The notes under the pieces: model-generated
What the model was told of the DNA's origin: nothing
The model's input: the letters and a program-made list of their open reading frames with translations, nothing else
Database searches by the model: none
In this document: piece after piece, positions 16,250-24,948 of the stretch
Layout of the letters: each line of letters begins with the position of its first letter
Position numbering within the stretch: the first letter of the stretch is position 1
Made by a program: the position numbers and the translations under genes
Assembly: GCF_001096185.1 (NCBI RefSeq)
Contig: NZ_CRPU01000006.1
Coordinates: forward strand, 81,896-145,895
DNA from: Streptococcus pneumoniae
GTDB lineage: Bacteria; Bacillota; Bacilli; Lactobacillales; Streptococcaceae
Length of the DNA stretch: 64,000 nucleotides
Reading direction: 5' to 3'

Positions 16250-19200
16250 ATGGCTAAATTGATTCCGGGGAAAGTCCGTATCGAAGGCGTTGTCCTTTAT
16301 GAAACTGGTAAAGTTGACATCATCAAGGAAAAGAACAATCGGCTCTACGCTCGCGTTGCAGAAGAAGAACTGCGCTATAGTTTAGAGGATGATTTGGTTT
16401 TTTGTGCTTGCGATTTTTTCCAAAAGAGGGGCTACTGTGTGCACTTGGCGGCTCTGGAGCATTTTCTGAAAAATGATGAGCGTGGTCAGGAAATCTTGCA
16501 AAGTCTGGAAGAAGGTCATGAAGAAAAAGAGGCCGTTGAAACCAAGGTGACCTTGGGTGGCAAATTTTTGGACCGAATCTTGTCTCCAAAATCAGAACGT
16601 GCCTATGAATTATCGGCTGTGGGGCAAGTGGAAGCAGGAACCAATCATATCTTGTGGACCCTGAGAATCGGGCAAATCAATAGCCAAAAATACTATGTCA
16701 TTCGAGATATTCTACTCTTTTTAAGGATTGTCGAGCAGAGAAAGTCTTATATGATTGGCAAGATTTATGAGGAGTCTCTTTCTTGGGAAGCCTTTGATGA
16801 GGCTAGCCAAGAACTTCTGACTTTCTTGCGCGGACTAACGGAGGAAGGACAGGCTTCAAACCTCTTTTTCCAAAACCAAGGTCGGCACCTTTTTTTCCCT
16901 CTGACCTTTTTTGAGCAGGGTGTGAATTTACTGATGACCTTGCCTCATTTTCAATTTGACCATCAAGTGGATAGCTATCAGGTTCTACTTTTTCAGGATA
17001 TGCATGCTGATGCCAATCTATTTGCCTTTACAGTAACAGAATACTTGGATTATTTTGAAATGGAAATCAGTGAGAGTCCAAGAGTTAATTCCTTTTATCA
17101 GGGAGCTGTGCTTTTCCATAAAGGTCAGGTTTATTTTCTAACAGACCAGCAGATGCGTCTTCTCAAAGAAATCAAAGCGTTGCCTTTGGATCAGCATAGC
17201 AAGAAATACCTGCAATTTGATAGTAGTGACCGCGATAAGTTGGCTTCCTGTCTAACGCTTTTTAGCCAGATGGGGACCGTTTCAGCTCCAGAACGGTTAC
17301 AAATCAAAACGTTTGCGCCCTCTTTTTACTTTGACAGGGAAGAAGATAATCGGATTCGTTTAGAGATTCAGTTTGATTATGGGGATAGGCAGGTATCAAG
17401 CCGACAAGAGCTAGAAGAATTGCCATTTTCGAATGACGCTGACTTAGAAGAAAGAGTTTTCCAAGCCTGTTTGGTAGCTGGCTTTGAAGCAGATTTTCAA
17501 TCTTGGCGTCAGGCCTTAAAAGCCGAGTCTGTCTATCATTTTTTCCACGAAATCATTCCAGTCTTTGAAAAACTCGGGAATGTTGATTTATCAGACAAGT
17601 TAGAAGAACTCTATAACCTAGCAAGCCCTCAAGTGCAGATTGCTTCCAAGGGAGGTCTCTTGGAAATCCAATTTGATTTTCAAGATATTGCCCAAGAGGA
17701 AATCGACCAAGCCATGCAGGCCTTGGTTGCCAATCAAGATTTTTACATTGCTTCGTCTAATCAAGTCTACTTTTTCGATGAAGAAACCAAGAAAATTCGT
17801 CAAAATCTACAGGAGCTGGGGCAGTTTGAACTAAAAGATGGCTCCTTGCAGGCTCGGAAATCCTTGGCTTATAGTTTAGCTCATCTTTTTGAAAGGCGAG
17901 ACCGTGTTTCTTTTTCACAAGAATTCCAGAATCTGGCTCATGATTTGACGCATCCAGAGGACTTCCCTAGACAAGCAACTCAGGTTCAGGCTGATTTGCG
18001 AGATTATCAGGAAAAGGGAATCAGCTGGCTGCAAATGCTCCATCATTATGGTTTTGGTGGGATTTTGGCTGATGATATGGGACTTGGTAAAACCCTACAG
18101 ACCATTGCTTTTTTGACCAGCCAAGTGACAAAAGAAAGTCGGGTTTTGATTCTCGCTCCGTCAGGTTTAATCTACAACTGGGCAGATGAATTTCAGAAAT
18201 TTTCCCCACAGTTGGATGTGGCTGTTGTTCATGGTTTGAAAGCTAGTCGTGAAGAGATTCTTGCTGAGAGCCATCAAATCTATGTGACCAGCTATGCCAC
18301 TTTCCGTCAGGATAGTGAGCTTTATCAGGGGATGGCCTTTGACTTCCTTTTCTTAGATGAGGCTCAGGTCATGAAAAATGCCCAGACCAAGATTGCCCAG
18401 ACCTTGAGACAATTTGTGGTGCCGTCAGTCTTTGCCTTGTCAGGAACTCCTATTGAAAATCATCTGGGTGAGTTGTGGTCTATTTTCCAAATCGTCATGC
18501 CAGGACTCCTGCCAAGCAAGAAAGAATTTATGAAATTGCCAGCCGAGCGCGTGGCTCAGTTTATCAAGCCTTTCGTTATGCGGCGCAAGAAAGAAGAAGT
18601 TCTGACCGAATTACCAGACTTGATTGAAGTGGTTTATAAAAATGAACTGGAAGACCAGCAAAAGGCTATCTACCTAGCCCAGTTGCAACAGATGAGAGAT
18701 AGATTGGCTCAAGTATCGGATCAGGAATTTCAGCGAAGTCGTGTGGAAATCTTGTCTGGTCTGATGCGCTTGCGGCAAATCTGTGACACTCCTGCCCTCT
18801 TTATGGAAGATTATCAGGGAGCCAGTGGCAAACTGGATAGTCTCCGAGACCTGCTGGTACAGGTGGCAGACGGTGGACATCGTGTCTTGATTTTCTCTCA
18901 GTTCAAGGGAATGTTGGAGAAAATTGAACAAGAACTGCCAGACTTGGGCTTGACTTCCTTTAAAATTACGGGTTCAACCCCAGCCAAGGAAAGACAAGAC
19001 ATGACCAAGGCCTTTAACCAAGGGGAAAGAGATGCCTTTCTGATTTCTCTTAAGGCGGGTGGGGTTGGTCTGAACCTAACAGGTGCTGATACGGTTATCT
19101 TGGTTGACCTTTGGTGGAATCCTGCGGTGGAGGCGCAAGCCATTGGCCGTGCCCATCGGATGGGACAGGAAGAAACGGTTGAGGTCTATCGCTTGGTAAC

Positions 19201-19348
19201 CAAGGGAACCATTGAAGAAAAAATCCAGGAACTCCAAGAACAGAAGAAACATCTGGTGTCACAAGTATTGGACGGAACAGAGTCACGTGGCAGTCTGACC
19301 CTAGCAGAAATTAGAGAAATTTTGGGAATTTCTGAAGCCAGCACTTGA
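16250..19348 (+). CDS. SNF2-family helicase with N-terminal SWIM zinc finger
   Basis: A 1032-residue protein. A SWIM-type zinc finger is at about residues 51-68 (CACDFFQKRGYCVHLA: C-x-C then C-x-H). The ATPase half begins near residue 580: motif I DDMGLGKTLQTIAF (about 607), motif II LDEAQ (DEAQ box, about 702), motif III SGTPIENHLGELWS, and the C-terminal helicase lobe with FSQFKGML, LISLKAGGVGLNL and QAIGRAHRMGQ. SNF2 proteins translocate on DNA and remodel DNA-protein complexes; bacterial members of this SWIM type resemble RapA-like or repair-linked translocases, and the role in streptococci is not settled. Single gene with its own promoter. It is next to the murC cluster but not obviously linked in function. 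Confidence 0.92.
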   Translation: MAKLIPGKVRIEGVVLYETGKVDIIKEKNNRLYARVAEEELRYSLEDDLVFCACDFFQKRGYCVHLAALEHFLKNDERGQEILQSLEEGHEEKEAVETKVTLGGKFLDRILSPKSERAYELSAVGQVEAGTNHILWTLRIGQINSQKYYVIRDILLFLRIVEQRKSYMIGKIYEESLSWEAFDEASQELLTFLRGLTEEGQASNLFFQNQGRHLFFPLTFFEQGVNLLMTLPHFQFDHQVDSYQVLLFQDMHADANLFAFTVTEYLDYFEMEISESPRVNSFYQGAVLFHKGQVYFLTDQQMRLLKEIKALPLDQHSKKYLQFDSSDRDKLASCLTLFSQMGTVSAPERLQIKTFAPSFYFDREEDNRIRLEIQFDYGDRQVSSRQELEELPFSNDADLEERVFQACLVAGFEADFQSWRQALKAESVYHFFHEIIPVFEKLGNVDLSDKLEELYNLASPQVQIASKGGLLEIQFDFQDIAQEEIDQAMQALVANQDFYIASSNQVYFFDEETKKIRQNLQELGQFELKDGSLQARKSLAYSLAHLFERRDRVSFSQEFQNLAHDLTHPEDFPRQATQVQADLRDYQEKGISWLQMLHHYGFGGILADDMGLGKTLQTIAFLTSQVTKESRVLILAPSGLIYNWADEFQKFSPQLDVAVVHGLKASREEILAESHQIYVTSYATFRQDSELYQGMAFDFLFLDEAQVMKNAQTKIAQTLRQFVVPSVFALSGTPIENHLGELWSIFQIVMPGLLPSKKEFMKLPAERVAQFIKPFVMRRKKEEVLTELPDLIEVVYKNELEDQQKAIYLAQLQQMRDRLAQVSDQEFQRSRVEILSGLMRLRQICDTPALFMEDYQGASGKLDSLRDLLVQVADGGHRVLIFSQFKGMLEKIEQELPDLGLTSFKITGSTPAKERQDMTKAFNQGERDAFLISLKAGGVGLNLTGADTVILVDLWWNPAVEAQAIGRAHRMGQEETVEVYRLVTKGTIEEKIQELQEQKKHLVSQVLDGTESRGSLTLAEIREILGISEAST

Positions 19349-19372
19349 AAAATCAAGACAATACGCTATAAT
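19345..19372 (+). promoter_or_regulatory. Promoter at the SNF2 stop codon, for the next gene
   Basis: TTGAAA (19345-19350), 16-base spacer, TATAAT (19367-19372). The -35 overlaps the SNF2 stop codon. Confidence 0.75.
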
Positions 19373-19395
19373 GAAGTGTTGAAAGGAAATAGAAA

Positions 19396-20013
19396 ATGAA
19401 ACAAGAACGATTTCCATTGGTGTCAGATGACGAGGTCATGCTGACTGAAATGCCAGTCATGAACTTGTACGATGAGTCTGATCTGATCAGTAATATCAAG
19501 GGTGAGTATCGAGATAAAAATTATTTAGAATGGGCTCCTATTACTGAAGAGGCGCCAGTAAAACCGATTGAAAAGCAAGTAGAGAAACCTAAAAAGGCTC
19601 CTTTAGGGGTTAAAAAAGAAGGAAAGAGCTATGCGGAGGTGGCGCGTGAAGAAGCGCGTGCGGACTTGAAAAAGAAACGCTCTGCTAACTATCTAACTCA
19701 GGATTTTAGCCGTGCGAGACGTCATTCTAAATCAGGCCTTGTTAGACAGGGCAACCAACCGACAGCGCCTTTCCAAAAGGAAAATCCTGGTGAATTTGTC
19801 AAATATAGCCAAAAATTGACCCAGTCTCATTACATCTTGGCGGAAGAAGTTCATTCTATCCCTACCAAGAATGAAGAAGTGTCAGCACCTGCTCCAAAGA
19901 AAAACAACTATGATTTTCTAAAGAAGAGCCAAATCTACAATAAAAAAAGTAAACAAACAGAACAAGAACGTCGGGTTGCCCAAGAGTTGAATCTGACCAG
20001 AATTACAGAATAG
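19396..20013 (+). CDS. Unknown basic, low-complexity protein upstream of murC
   Basis: A 205-residue protein I do not recognise. It starts with an acidic segment ([20 protein letters not shown]), then becomes very basic and probably disordered: repeated Lys/Arg/Pro ([19 protein letters not shown]), a [19 protein letters not shown] helix, [14 protein letters not shown], and a C-terminal basic helix. No signal peptide or membrane segment. It ends 10 bases before murC and shares its promoter, so a role linked to cell-wall synthesis or its regulation, perhaps as an adaptor, is possible. That is inference from position only. Confidence 0.75.
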   Translation: MKQERFPLVSDDEVMLTEMPVMNLYDESDLISNIKGEYRDKNYLEWAPITEEAPVKPIEKQVEKPKKAPLGVKKEGKSYAEVAREEARADLKKKRSANYLTQDFSRARRHSKSGLVRQGNQPTAPFQKENPGEFVKYSQKLTQSHYILAEEVHSIPTKNEEVSAPAPKKNNYDFLKKSQIYNKKSKQTEQERRVAQELNLTRITE

Positions 20014-20023
20014 GGGAGAAAAC

Positions 20024-21358
20024 ATGCCAAAGACATATCATTTTATCGGAATTAAGGGATCAGGGATGAGTGCCTTGGCCTTGATGTTGCACCAAATGGG
20101 GCATAAGGTACAGGGATCAGATGTTGAGAAGTACTACTTTACTCAACGTGGTCTTGAGCAGGCAGGCATTACCATTCTTCCTTTTGATGAAAAGAACCTA
20201 GACGGTGATATGGAAATTATCGCTGGAAATGCCTTTCGTCCAGATAACAACGTCGAAATTTCCTATGCAGACCAAAATGGTATCAGCTACAAACGTTACC
20301 ATGAATTTCTAGGTAGCTTTATGCGTGACTTTGTTAGCATGGGAGTAGCAGGAGCGCATGGAAAAACTTCAACGACAGGTATGTTGTCTCATGTCTTGTC
20401 TCACATCACAGATACTAGCTTCTTGATTGGGGATGGGACAGGTCGTGGTTCAGCCAATGCCAAATATTTTGTCTTTGAATCTGACGAATACGAGCGCCAT
20501 TTCATGCCTTACCATCCAGAATACTCTATTATCACCAACATTGACTTTGACCATCCAGACTATTTCACAAGTCTAGAGGATGTTTTCAATGCCTTTAACG
20601 ACTATGCCAAACAAATTACCAAGGGTCTTTTTGTCTATGGTGAAGATGCAGAATTGCGTAAGATTACCGCCAATGCTCCGATTTATTATTATGGCTTTGA
20701 AGCAGAAGGCAATGACTTTGTAGCTAGTGAGCTTCTTCGTTTAACAACTGGCTCAACCTTCACCGTTCATTTCCGTGGACAAGACTTGGGGCAATTCCAC
20801 ATTCCAACCTTTGGTCGCCACAATATCATGAATGCGACTGCCGTTATCGGATTGCTTTACACAGCAGGATTTGATTTGAACTTGGTGCGTGAGCACTTGA
20901 AAACATTTGCCGGTGTTAAACGTCGTTTCACTGAGAAAATTGTCAATGATACAGTGATTATCGATGACTTTGCCCACCATCCAACAGAAATTATTGCGAC
21001 CTTGGATGCGGCTCGTCAGAAATACCCAAGCAAGGAAATTGTAGCAGTCTTCCAACCGCATACCTTTACAAGAACCATTGCCTTGTTGGACGAATTTGCT
21101 CACGCTTTGAACCAAGCGGATGCTGTTTACCTAGCGCAAATTTATGGATCAGCTCGTGAAGTAGATCATGGTGACGTTAAGGTAGAAGACCTAGCCCAAA
21201 AAATCAACAAAAAACACCAAGTGATTACTGTTGAAAATGTTTCCCCACTCCTTGACCATGACAATGCTGTCTATGTCTTTATGGGAGCAGGAGACATCCA
21301 AACCTATGAATACTCATTTGAGCGTCTCTTGTCTAACTTGACAAGCAATGTTCAGTAG
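20024..21358 (+). CDS. murC: UDP-N-acetylmuramate--L-alanine ligase
   Basis: A 444-residue Mur ligase adding the first amino acid, L-Ala, to UDP-MurNAc in the cytoplasm. MurC marks: N-terminal nucleotide-binding [16 protein letters not shown], the ATP P-loop [11 protein letters not shown] (about residue 110), [19 protein letters not shown], and [10 protein letters not shown] in the C-terminal domain. It lies in an operon after the unknown basic protein and is followed by two GNAT genes, then mltG, so this neighbourhood is cell-wall centred. Confidence 0.97.
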   Translation: MPKTYHFIGIKGSGMSALALMLHQMGHKVQGSDVEKYYFTQRGLEQAGITILPFDEKNLDGDMEIIAGNAFRPDNNVEISYADQNGISYKRYHEFLGSFMRDFVSMGVAGAHGKTSTTGMLSHVLSHITDTSFLIGDGTGRGSANAKYFVFESDEYERHFMPYHPEYSIITNIDFDHPDYFTSLEDVFNAFNDYAKQITKGLFVYGEDAELRKITANAPIYYYGFEAEGNDFVASELLRLTTGSTFTVHFRGQDLGQFHIPTFGRHNIMNATAVIGLLYTAGFDLNLVREHLKTFAGVKRRFTEKIVNDTVIIDDFAHHPTEIIATLDAARQKYPSKEIVAVFQPHTFTRTIALLDEFAHALNQADAVYLAQIYGSAREVDHGDVKVEDLAQKINKKHQVITVENVSPLLDHDNAVYVFMGAGDIQTYEYSFERLLSNLTSNVQ

Positions 21359-21367
21359 GATATTCTT

Positions 21368-21829
21368 ATGGAAATTCCAATTAAGATCATTCAGGCAAGC
21401 AAGTCTGATTTGGCTGAGATAGAGGCGATTCAAACTTCGTCTTTTCCAGCTGAAAAGCAGCAACCTTCCCATATTTTAGAAGAAAGTATCCGTAAGTGTG
21501 CGGATACCTTTCTTCTAGCTAGGGATGAAAATCAACTTTTAGGCTATATTCTATCAAGTCCCCAGTCAGACAATCCGCAATGTCTAAAAATACATTCTTT
21601 AGTCATCGAGGCCGACCATCAGAGACAGGGCTTGGGAACGCTTCTTCTTGCAGCCTTGAAAGAGGTGGCAGTTGCGCTGGATTACAAAGGGATTCGTTTG
21701 GAGAGTCCTGATGAGCTGCTTTCCTATTTTGAAATGAACGGTTTTATTGATGAAGAAACTTCCCTTTATGCAACTAGCCAGGGTTTTAGTATGATTTGGT
21801 TTAATCCCTATTATCTGGAGGTACAATGA
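21368..21829 (+). CDS. GNAT-family N-acetyltransferase
   Basis: A 153-residue acetyltransferase beginning nine bases after murC. The core includes FLLARDENQLLGYILSS, then IHSLVIEADHQRQGLGTLLL, whose HQRQGLGT is the acetyl-CoA loop. The final IWFNPYYLEVQ overlaps the start of the next GNAT gene by four bases (ATGA), so the two are translationally coupled. The pair may be a heterodimer or paralogues; the substrate is unknown. Confidence 0.85.
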   Translation: MEIPIKIIQASKSDLAEIEAIQTSSFPAEKQQPSHILEESIRKCADTFLLARDENQLLGYILSSPQSDNPQCLKIHSLVIEADHQRQGLGTLLLAALKEVAVALDYKGIRLESPDELLSYFEMNGFIDEETSLYATSQGFSMIWFNPYYLEVQ

Positions 21830-22383
21830 AAATCAGACAAGCAAGATTAGAAGATTTGGATCGGATTGTCGAGATTGAACTAGAGAATTTCTCGATTGAA
21901 GAAGCCATTCCTCGCTCTGTTTTTGAGGCACATTTGCGAGAAATTCAGACCTCTTTTCTGGTTGCGGAAAAAGAAGGTAGAATCATGGGTTATATCGAAG
22001 GGCCAGTTGGCCCCCATCGTCATCTGCAAGACCAGTCTTTTACAGAAGACATAAAAGACCATAGTCATGAATCGGGTGGCTATATCTCTGTGACCTGTCT
22101 GTCTATTGCCAAGGAGGCACAGGGACTAGGCCTGGGTCAAAAATTACTAACAGCCATGAAAAAATTGGCTCTTGAACACGAAAGAGATGGCATTAACCTA
22201 ACCTGTCATGACTATCTCATCGCCTACTATGAAAAACACGGATTTATCAAAGAAGGCTTGTCCCAGTCAACATTTGCAGGGGAAACTTGGTATGATATGG
22301 TCTGGGAAGCTAATACTCTTCGAAAATCAAATTCAAACCACGTCAGCGTCGCCTTACCGTACTCAAGTACAGCTTGCGGCTAG
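21826..22383 (+). CDS. GNAT-family N-acetyltransferase with BOX-encoded C-terminus
   Basis: A 185-residue reading frame overlapping the previous GNAT by ATGA. The core has FLVAEKEGRIMGYIEGPVGP, then VTCLSIAKEAQGLGLGQKLL (loop AQGLGLG) and LTCHDYLIAYYEKHGF, a full GNAT fold ending at about residue 163 (TWYDMVW). From base 22313 the frame runs into a BOX element, so about the last 22 residues (from NTLRKSNSN) and the stop are repeat-derived. The native end was probably close to base 22310. The enzyme should still fold. Some relatives of this group act on arylalkylamines or polyamines; not decided here. Confidence 0.83.
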   Translation: MKIRQARLEDLDRIVEIELENFSIEEAIPRSVFEAHLREIQTSFLVAEKEGRIMGYIEGPVGPHRHLQDQSFTEDIKDHSHESGGYISVTCLSIAKEAQGLGLGQKLLTAMKKLALEHERDGINLTCHDYLIAYYEKHGFIKEGLSQSTFAGETWYDMVWEANTLRKSNSNHVSVALPYSSTACG

Positions 22384-22417
22384 CTTCCTAGTTTGCTCTT
22401 TGATTTTCATTGAGTAT
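22313..22417 (+). repeat. Short BOX element (boxA-boxC, boxB missing)
   Basis: boxA-type start atactcttcgaaaat and boxC-type end gattttcattgagtat, about 105 bases, with no boxB palindrome. It forms the 3' end of the GNAT gene. Confidence 0.9.
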
Positions 22418-22446
22418 AAAAAATAAGCTAGGAAAAGTATCATAGG

Positions 22447-22475
22447 TTGCTTTTCTTGGACTTTTAAGATATAAT
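22447..22475 (+). promoter_or_regulatory. mltG promoter
   Basis: TTGCTT (22447-22452), 17-base spacer, TATAAT (22470-22475). Confidence 0.7.
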
Positions 22476-22506
22476 ATTATGGATTGTCAACAAGGAGGAA
22501 AAACTT

Positions 22507-24171
22507 TTGAGTGAAAAGTCAAGAGAAGAAGAGAAATTAAGCTTTAAAGAGCAGATTCTGAGAGATTTAGAGAAAGTAAAAGGCTATGATGAAGTTCTGA
22601 AAGAAGATAAGGCAGTAGTCCGCACTCCTGCAAATGAACCTTCAGCTGAAGAACTCATGGCTGATTCCTTGTCAACGGTAGAGGAGATTATGAGAAAAGC
22701 TCCTGCTGCGCCTACTCACCCAAGCCAAGATGTACCAGCTTCTCCAGCAGATGGGATTCGAAGAGAAACTTCTGGTGTTCCAAGTCATCCAAGTCAAGAT
22801 GTACCTTCTTCTCCAGCGGAAGAAAGTGGATCAAGACCAGGTCCAGGTCCTGTTAGACCTAAGAAACTTGAAAGAGAATACAATGAAACCCCAACAAGGG
22901 TAGCTGTTTCCTATAAGACGGTAGAGAAAAAAGCAGAACAAGCAGGTCCAGAAACACCTACGCCTACTACAGAAACAGTGGATATCATCAGCGATACACC
23001 ACGTCGTAGCCGTAGAGAAGGAGCAAAAACCGTTAAGCCTAAGAAAGAGAAGAAGTCACATGTGAAAGCCTTTGTGATTTCATTCCTTGTATTCCTTGCC
23101 TTGCTCTCAGCAGGTGGTTACTTTGGTTACCAATACGTGCTAGATTCTTTATTGCCTATCGATGCTAATTCTAAGAAATATGTGACGGTTGGAATTCCAG
23201 AAGGTTCAAACGTTCAAGAAATCGGTACGACGCTTGAAAAAGCTGGTTTGGTAAAGCATGGTCTGATTTTTAGCTTTTATGCCAAGTATAAAAATTATAC
23301 CGATTTGAAAGCAGGTTACTACAATTTGCAAAAGAGTATGAGTACAGAAGACTTACTCAAAGAGTTGCAAAAAGGTGGAACAGCTGAACCGCAAGAACCT
23401 GTACTTGCGACTTTGACAATTCCAGAAGGTTATACCTTGGATCAGATTGCACAAGCGGTAGGTCAATTGCAAGGTGACTTCAAAGAGCCTTTGACAGCGG
23501 AGGCTTTCTTGGCTAAAGTTCAAGATGAGAACTTTATCAGTCAAGAAGTTGCCAAATATCCGAGTCTACTTGAAAGCTTGCCTACAAAGGAAAGTGGGGC
23601 TCGTTATCGTTTGGAAGGATACCTTTTCCCAGCTACTTACTCTATCAAAGAAAGCACAACTGTTGAAAGCTTGATTGATGAGATGTTGGCGGCTATGGAT
23701 AAGAACCTATCTCCTTACTATAGTACTATCAAATCTAAAAACTTGACTGTCAATGAGTTGTTGACCATTGCTTCCTTGGTCGAAAAAGAAGGTGCCAAGA
23801 CAGAAGATCGTAAGCTCATTGCAGGTGTATTCTACAATCGTTTGAATCGTGATATGCCACTTCAAAGTAATATTGCAATCTTGTATGCCCAAGGAAAACT
23901 GGGGCAAAATATCAGCCTAGCTGAGGATGTTGCGATTGATACCAACATTGATTCACCTTATAATGTTTATAAAAATGTAGGTCTCATGCCTGGTCCAGTC
24001 GATAGTCCAAGTCTGGATGCGATTGAGTCAAGCATCAATCAAACTAAGAGCGATAACCTCTACTTTGTAGCAGATGTCACAGATGGCAAGGTCTACTATG
24101 CTAACAATCAAGAAGACCACGATCGCAATGTTGCTGAACATGTCAACAGCAAATTAAACCAAACAAACTAA
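22507..24171 (+). CDS. mltG: Endolytic murein transglycosylase MltG (YceG family)
   Basis: A 554-residue single-pass membrane protein starting at TTG 22507 after a strong aaggaggaa site; the N-terminus MSEKSREEEKLSFKEQ is as in pneumococcal MltG. Residues 1-185 are cytoplasmic, acidic then basic, and contain a duplicated segment (HPSQDVPASPA and HPSQDVPSSPA, near residues 71 and 94). One membrane helix spans about 187-210. The external YceG domain has the catalytic Glu in IASLVEKEG at residue 428, the position I recall for pneumococcus, and VFYNRLNRDMPLQSN. It cuts nascent glycan strands during peripheral peptidoglycan synthesis. Own promoter; greA follows. Confidence 0.96.
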   Translation: MSEKSREEEKLSFKEQILRDLEKVKGYDEVLKEDKAVVRTPANEPSAEELMADSLSTVEEIMRKAPAAPTHPSQDVPASPADGIRRETSGVPSHPSQDVPSSPAEESGSRPGPGPVRPKKLEREYNETPTRVAVSYKTVEKKAEQAGPETPTPTTETVDIISDTPRRSRREGAKTVKPKKEKKSHVKAFVISFLVFLALLSAGGYFGYQYVLDSLLPIDANSKKYVTVGIPEGSNVQEIGTTLEKAGLVKHGLIFSFYAKYKNYTDLKAGYYNLQKSMSTEDLLKELQKGGTAEPQEPVLATLTIPEGYTLDQIAQAVGQLQGDFKEPLTAEAFLAKVQDENFISQEVAKYPSLLESLPTKESGARYRLEGYLFPATYSIKESTTVESLIDEMLAAMDKNLSPYYSTIKSKNLTVNELLTIASLVEKEGAKTEDRKLIAGVFYNRLNRDMPLQSNIAILYAQGKLGQNISLAEDVAIDTNIDSPYNVYKNVGLMPGPVDSPSLDAIESSINQTKSDNLYFVADVTDGKVYYANNQEDHDRNVAEHVNSKLNQTN

Positions 24172-24232
24172 AATTATGTGATACTTCACATAATTTTCTT
24201 TCGAAAATATCATCAGAAGAAAGTTGAGAAAA

Positions 24233-24715
24233 ATGGCAGAAAAAACATATCCTATGACCCTTGAGGAAAAGGAAAAACTTGAAAAAGAATTAGAAGAATT
24301 GAAATTGGTCCGCCGTCCAGAAGTGGTAGAACGCATTAAGATTGCCCGTTCATACGGTGACCTTTCAGAAAACAGTGAGTACGAAGCAGCTAAGGATGAA
24401 CAAGCCTTTGTTGAAGGACAAATCTCTAGCTTGGAAACAAAAATCCGCTATGCTGAAATCGTCAATAGCGACGCAGTTGCCCAAGACGAAGTAGCGATTG
24501 GTAAAACAGTCACCATCCAAGAAATTGGTGAGGACGAAGAAGAAGTTTATATTATTGTAGGTTCAGCGGGTGCGGATGCCTTTGCAGGTAAAGTTTCAAA
24601 TGAAAGCCCAATTGGACAAGCCTTGATTGGCAAGAAAACAGGTGACACAGCAACCATTGAAACACCTGTTGGTAGCTATGATGTAAAAATCTTGAAGGTT
24701 GAAAAAACAGCCTAA
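24233..24715 (+). CDS. greA: Transcription elongation factor GreA
   Basis: A 160-residue factor that stimulates transcript cleavage by backtracked RNA polymerase. Residues 1-75 form the antiparallel coiled coil with the basic and acidic tip ([20 protein letters not shown]); the C-terminal FKBP-like domain includes [20 protein letters not shown] place the start at ATG 24233, which gives the normal length; a TTG nine bases upstream is in frame. It follows mltG by 61 bases with no clear terminator, so read-through is likely, and ends at a strong hairpin. Confidence 0.97.
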
Positions 24716-24723
24716 AAACAGAA

Positions 24724-24764
24724 AAAAGGAGTGGGGAGGCTGTGCGCTTCACTCACTCCTTTTT
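24724..24764 (+). terminator. greA terminator
   Basis: AAAAGGAGTG ... CACTCCTTTTT with a GC-rich loop region and T run. Confidence 0.9.
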
Positions 24765-24772
24765 CCATTTTG

Positions 24773-24924
24773 CTACTCTTCGAAAATCAAATTCAAACCA
24801 CGTCAGCGTCGCCTTGCCGTATGTATGGTTACTGACTTCGTCAGTTTCATCTACAGCCTCAAAACAGTGTTTTGAGCAACCTACGGCTAGCTTCCTAGTT
24901 TGCTCTTTGATTTTCATTGAGTAT
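24773..24924 (+). repeat. BOX element (A-B-C)
   Basis: boxA-type tactcttcgaaaat, one boxB with ctgacttcgtcag and an aaaacagtgtttt palindrome, boxC-type end cattgagtat. Confidence 0.92.
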
Positions 24925-24948
24925 AAATTAAATTGAATTGGAGACTAT

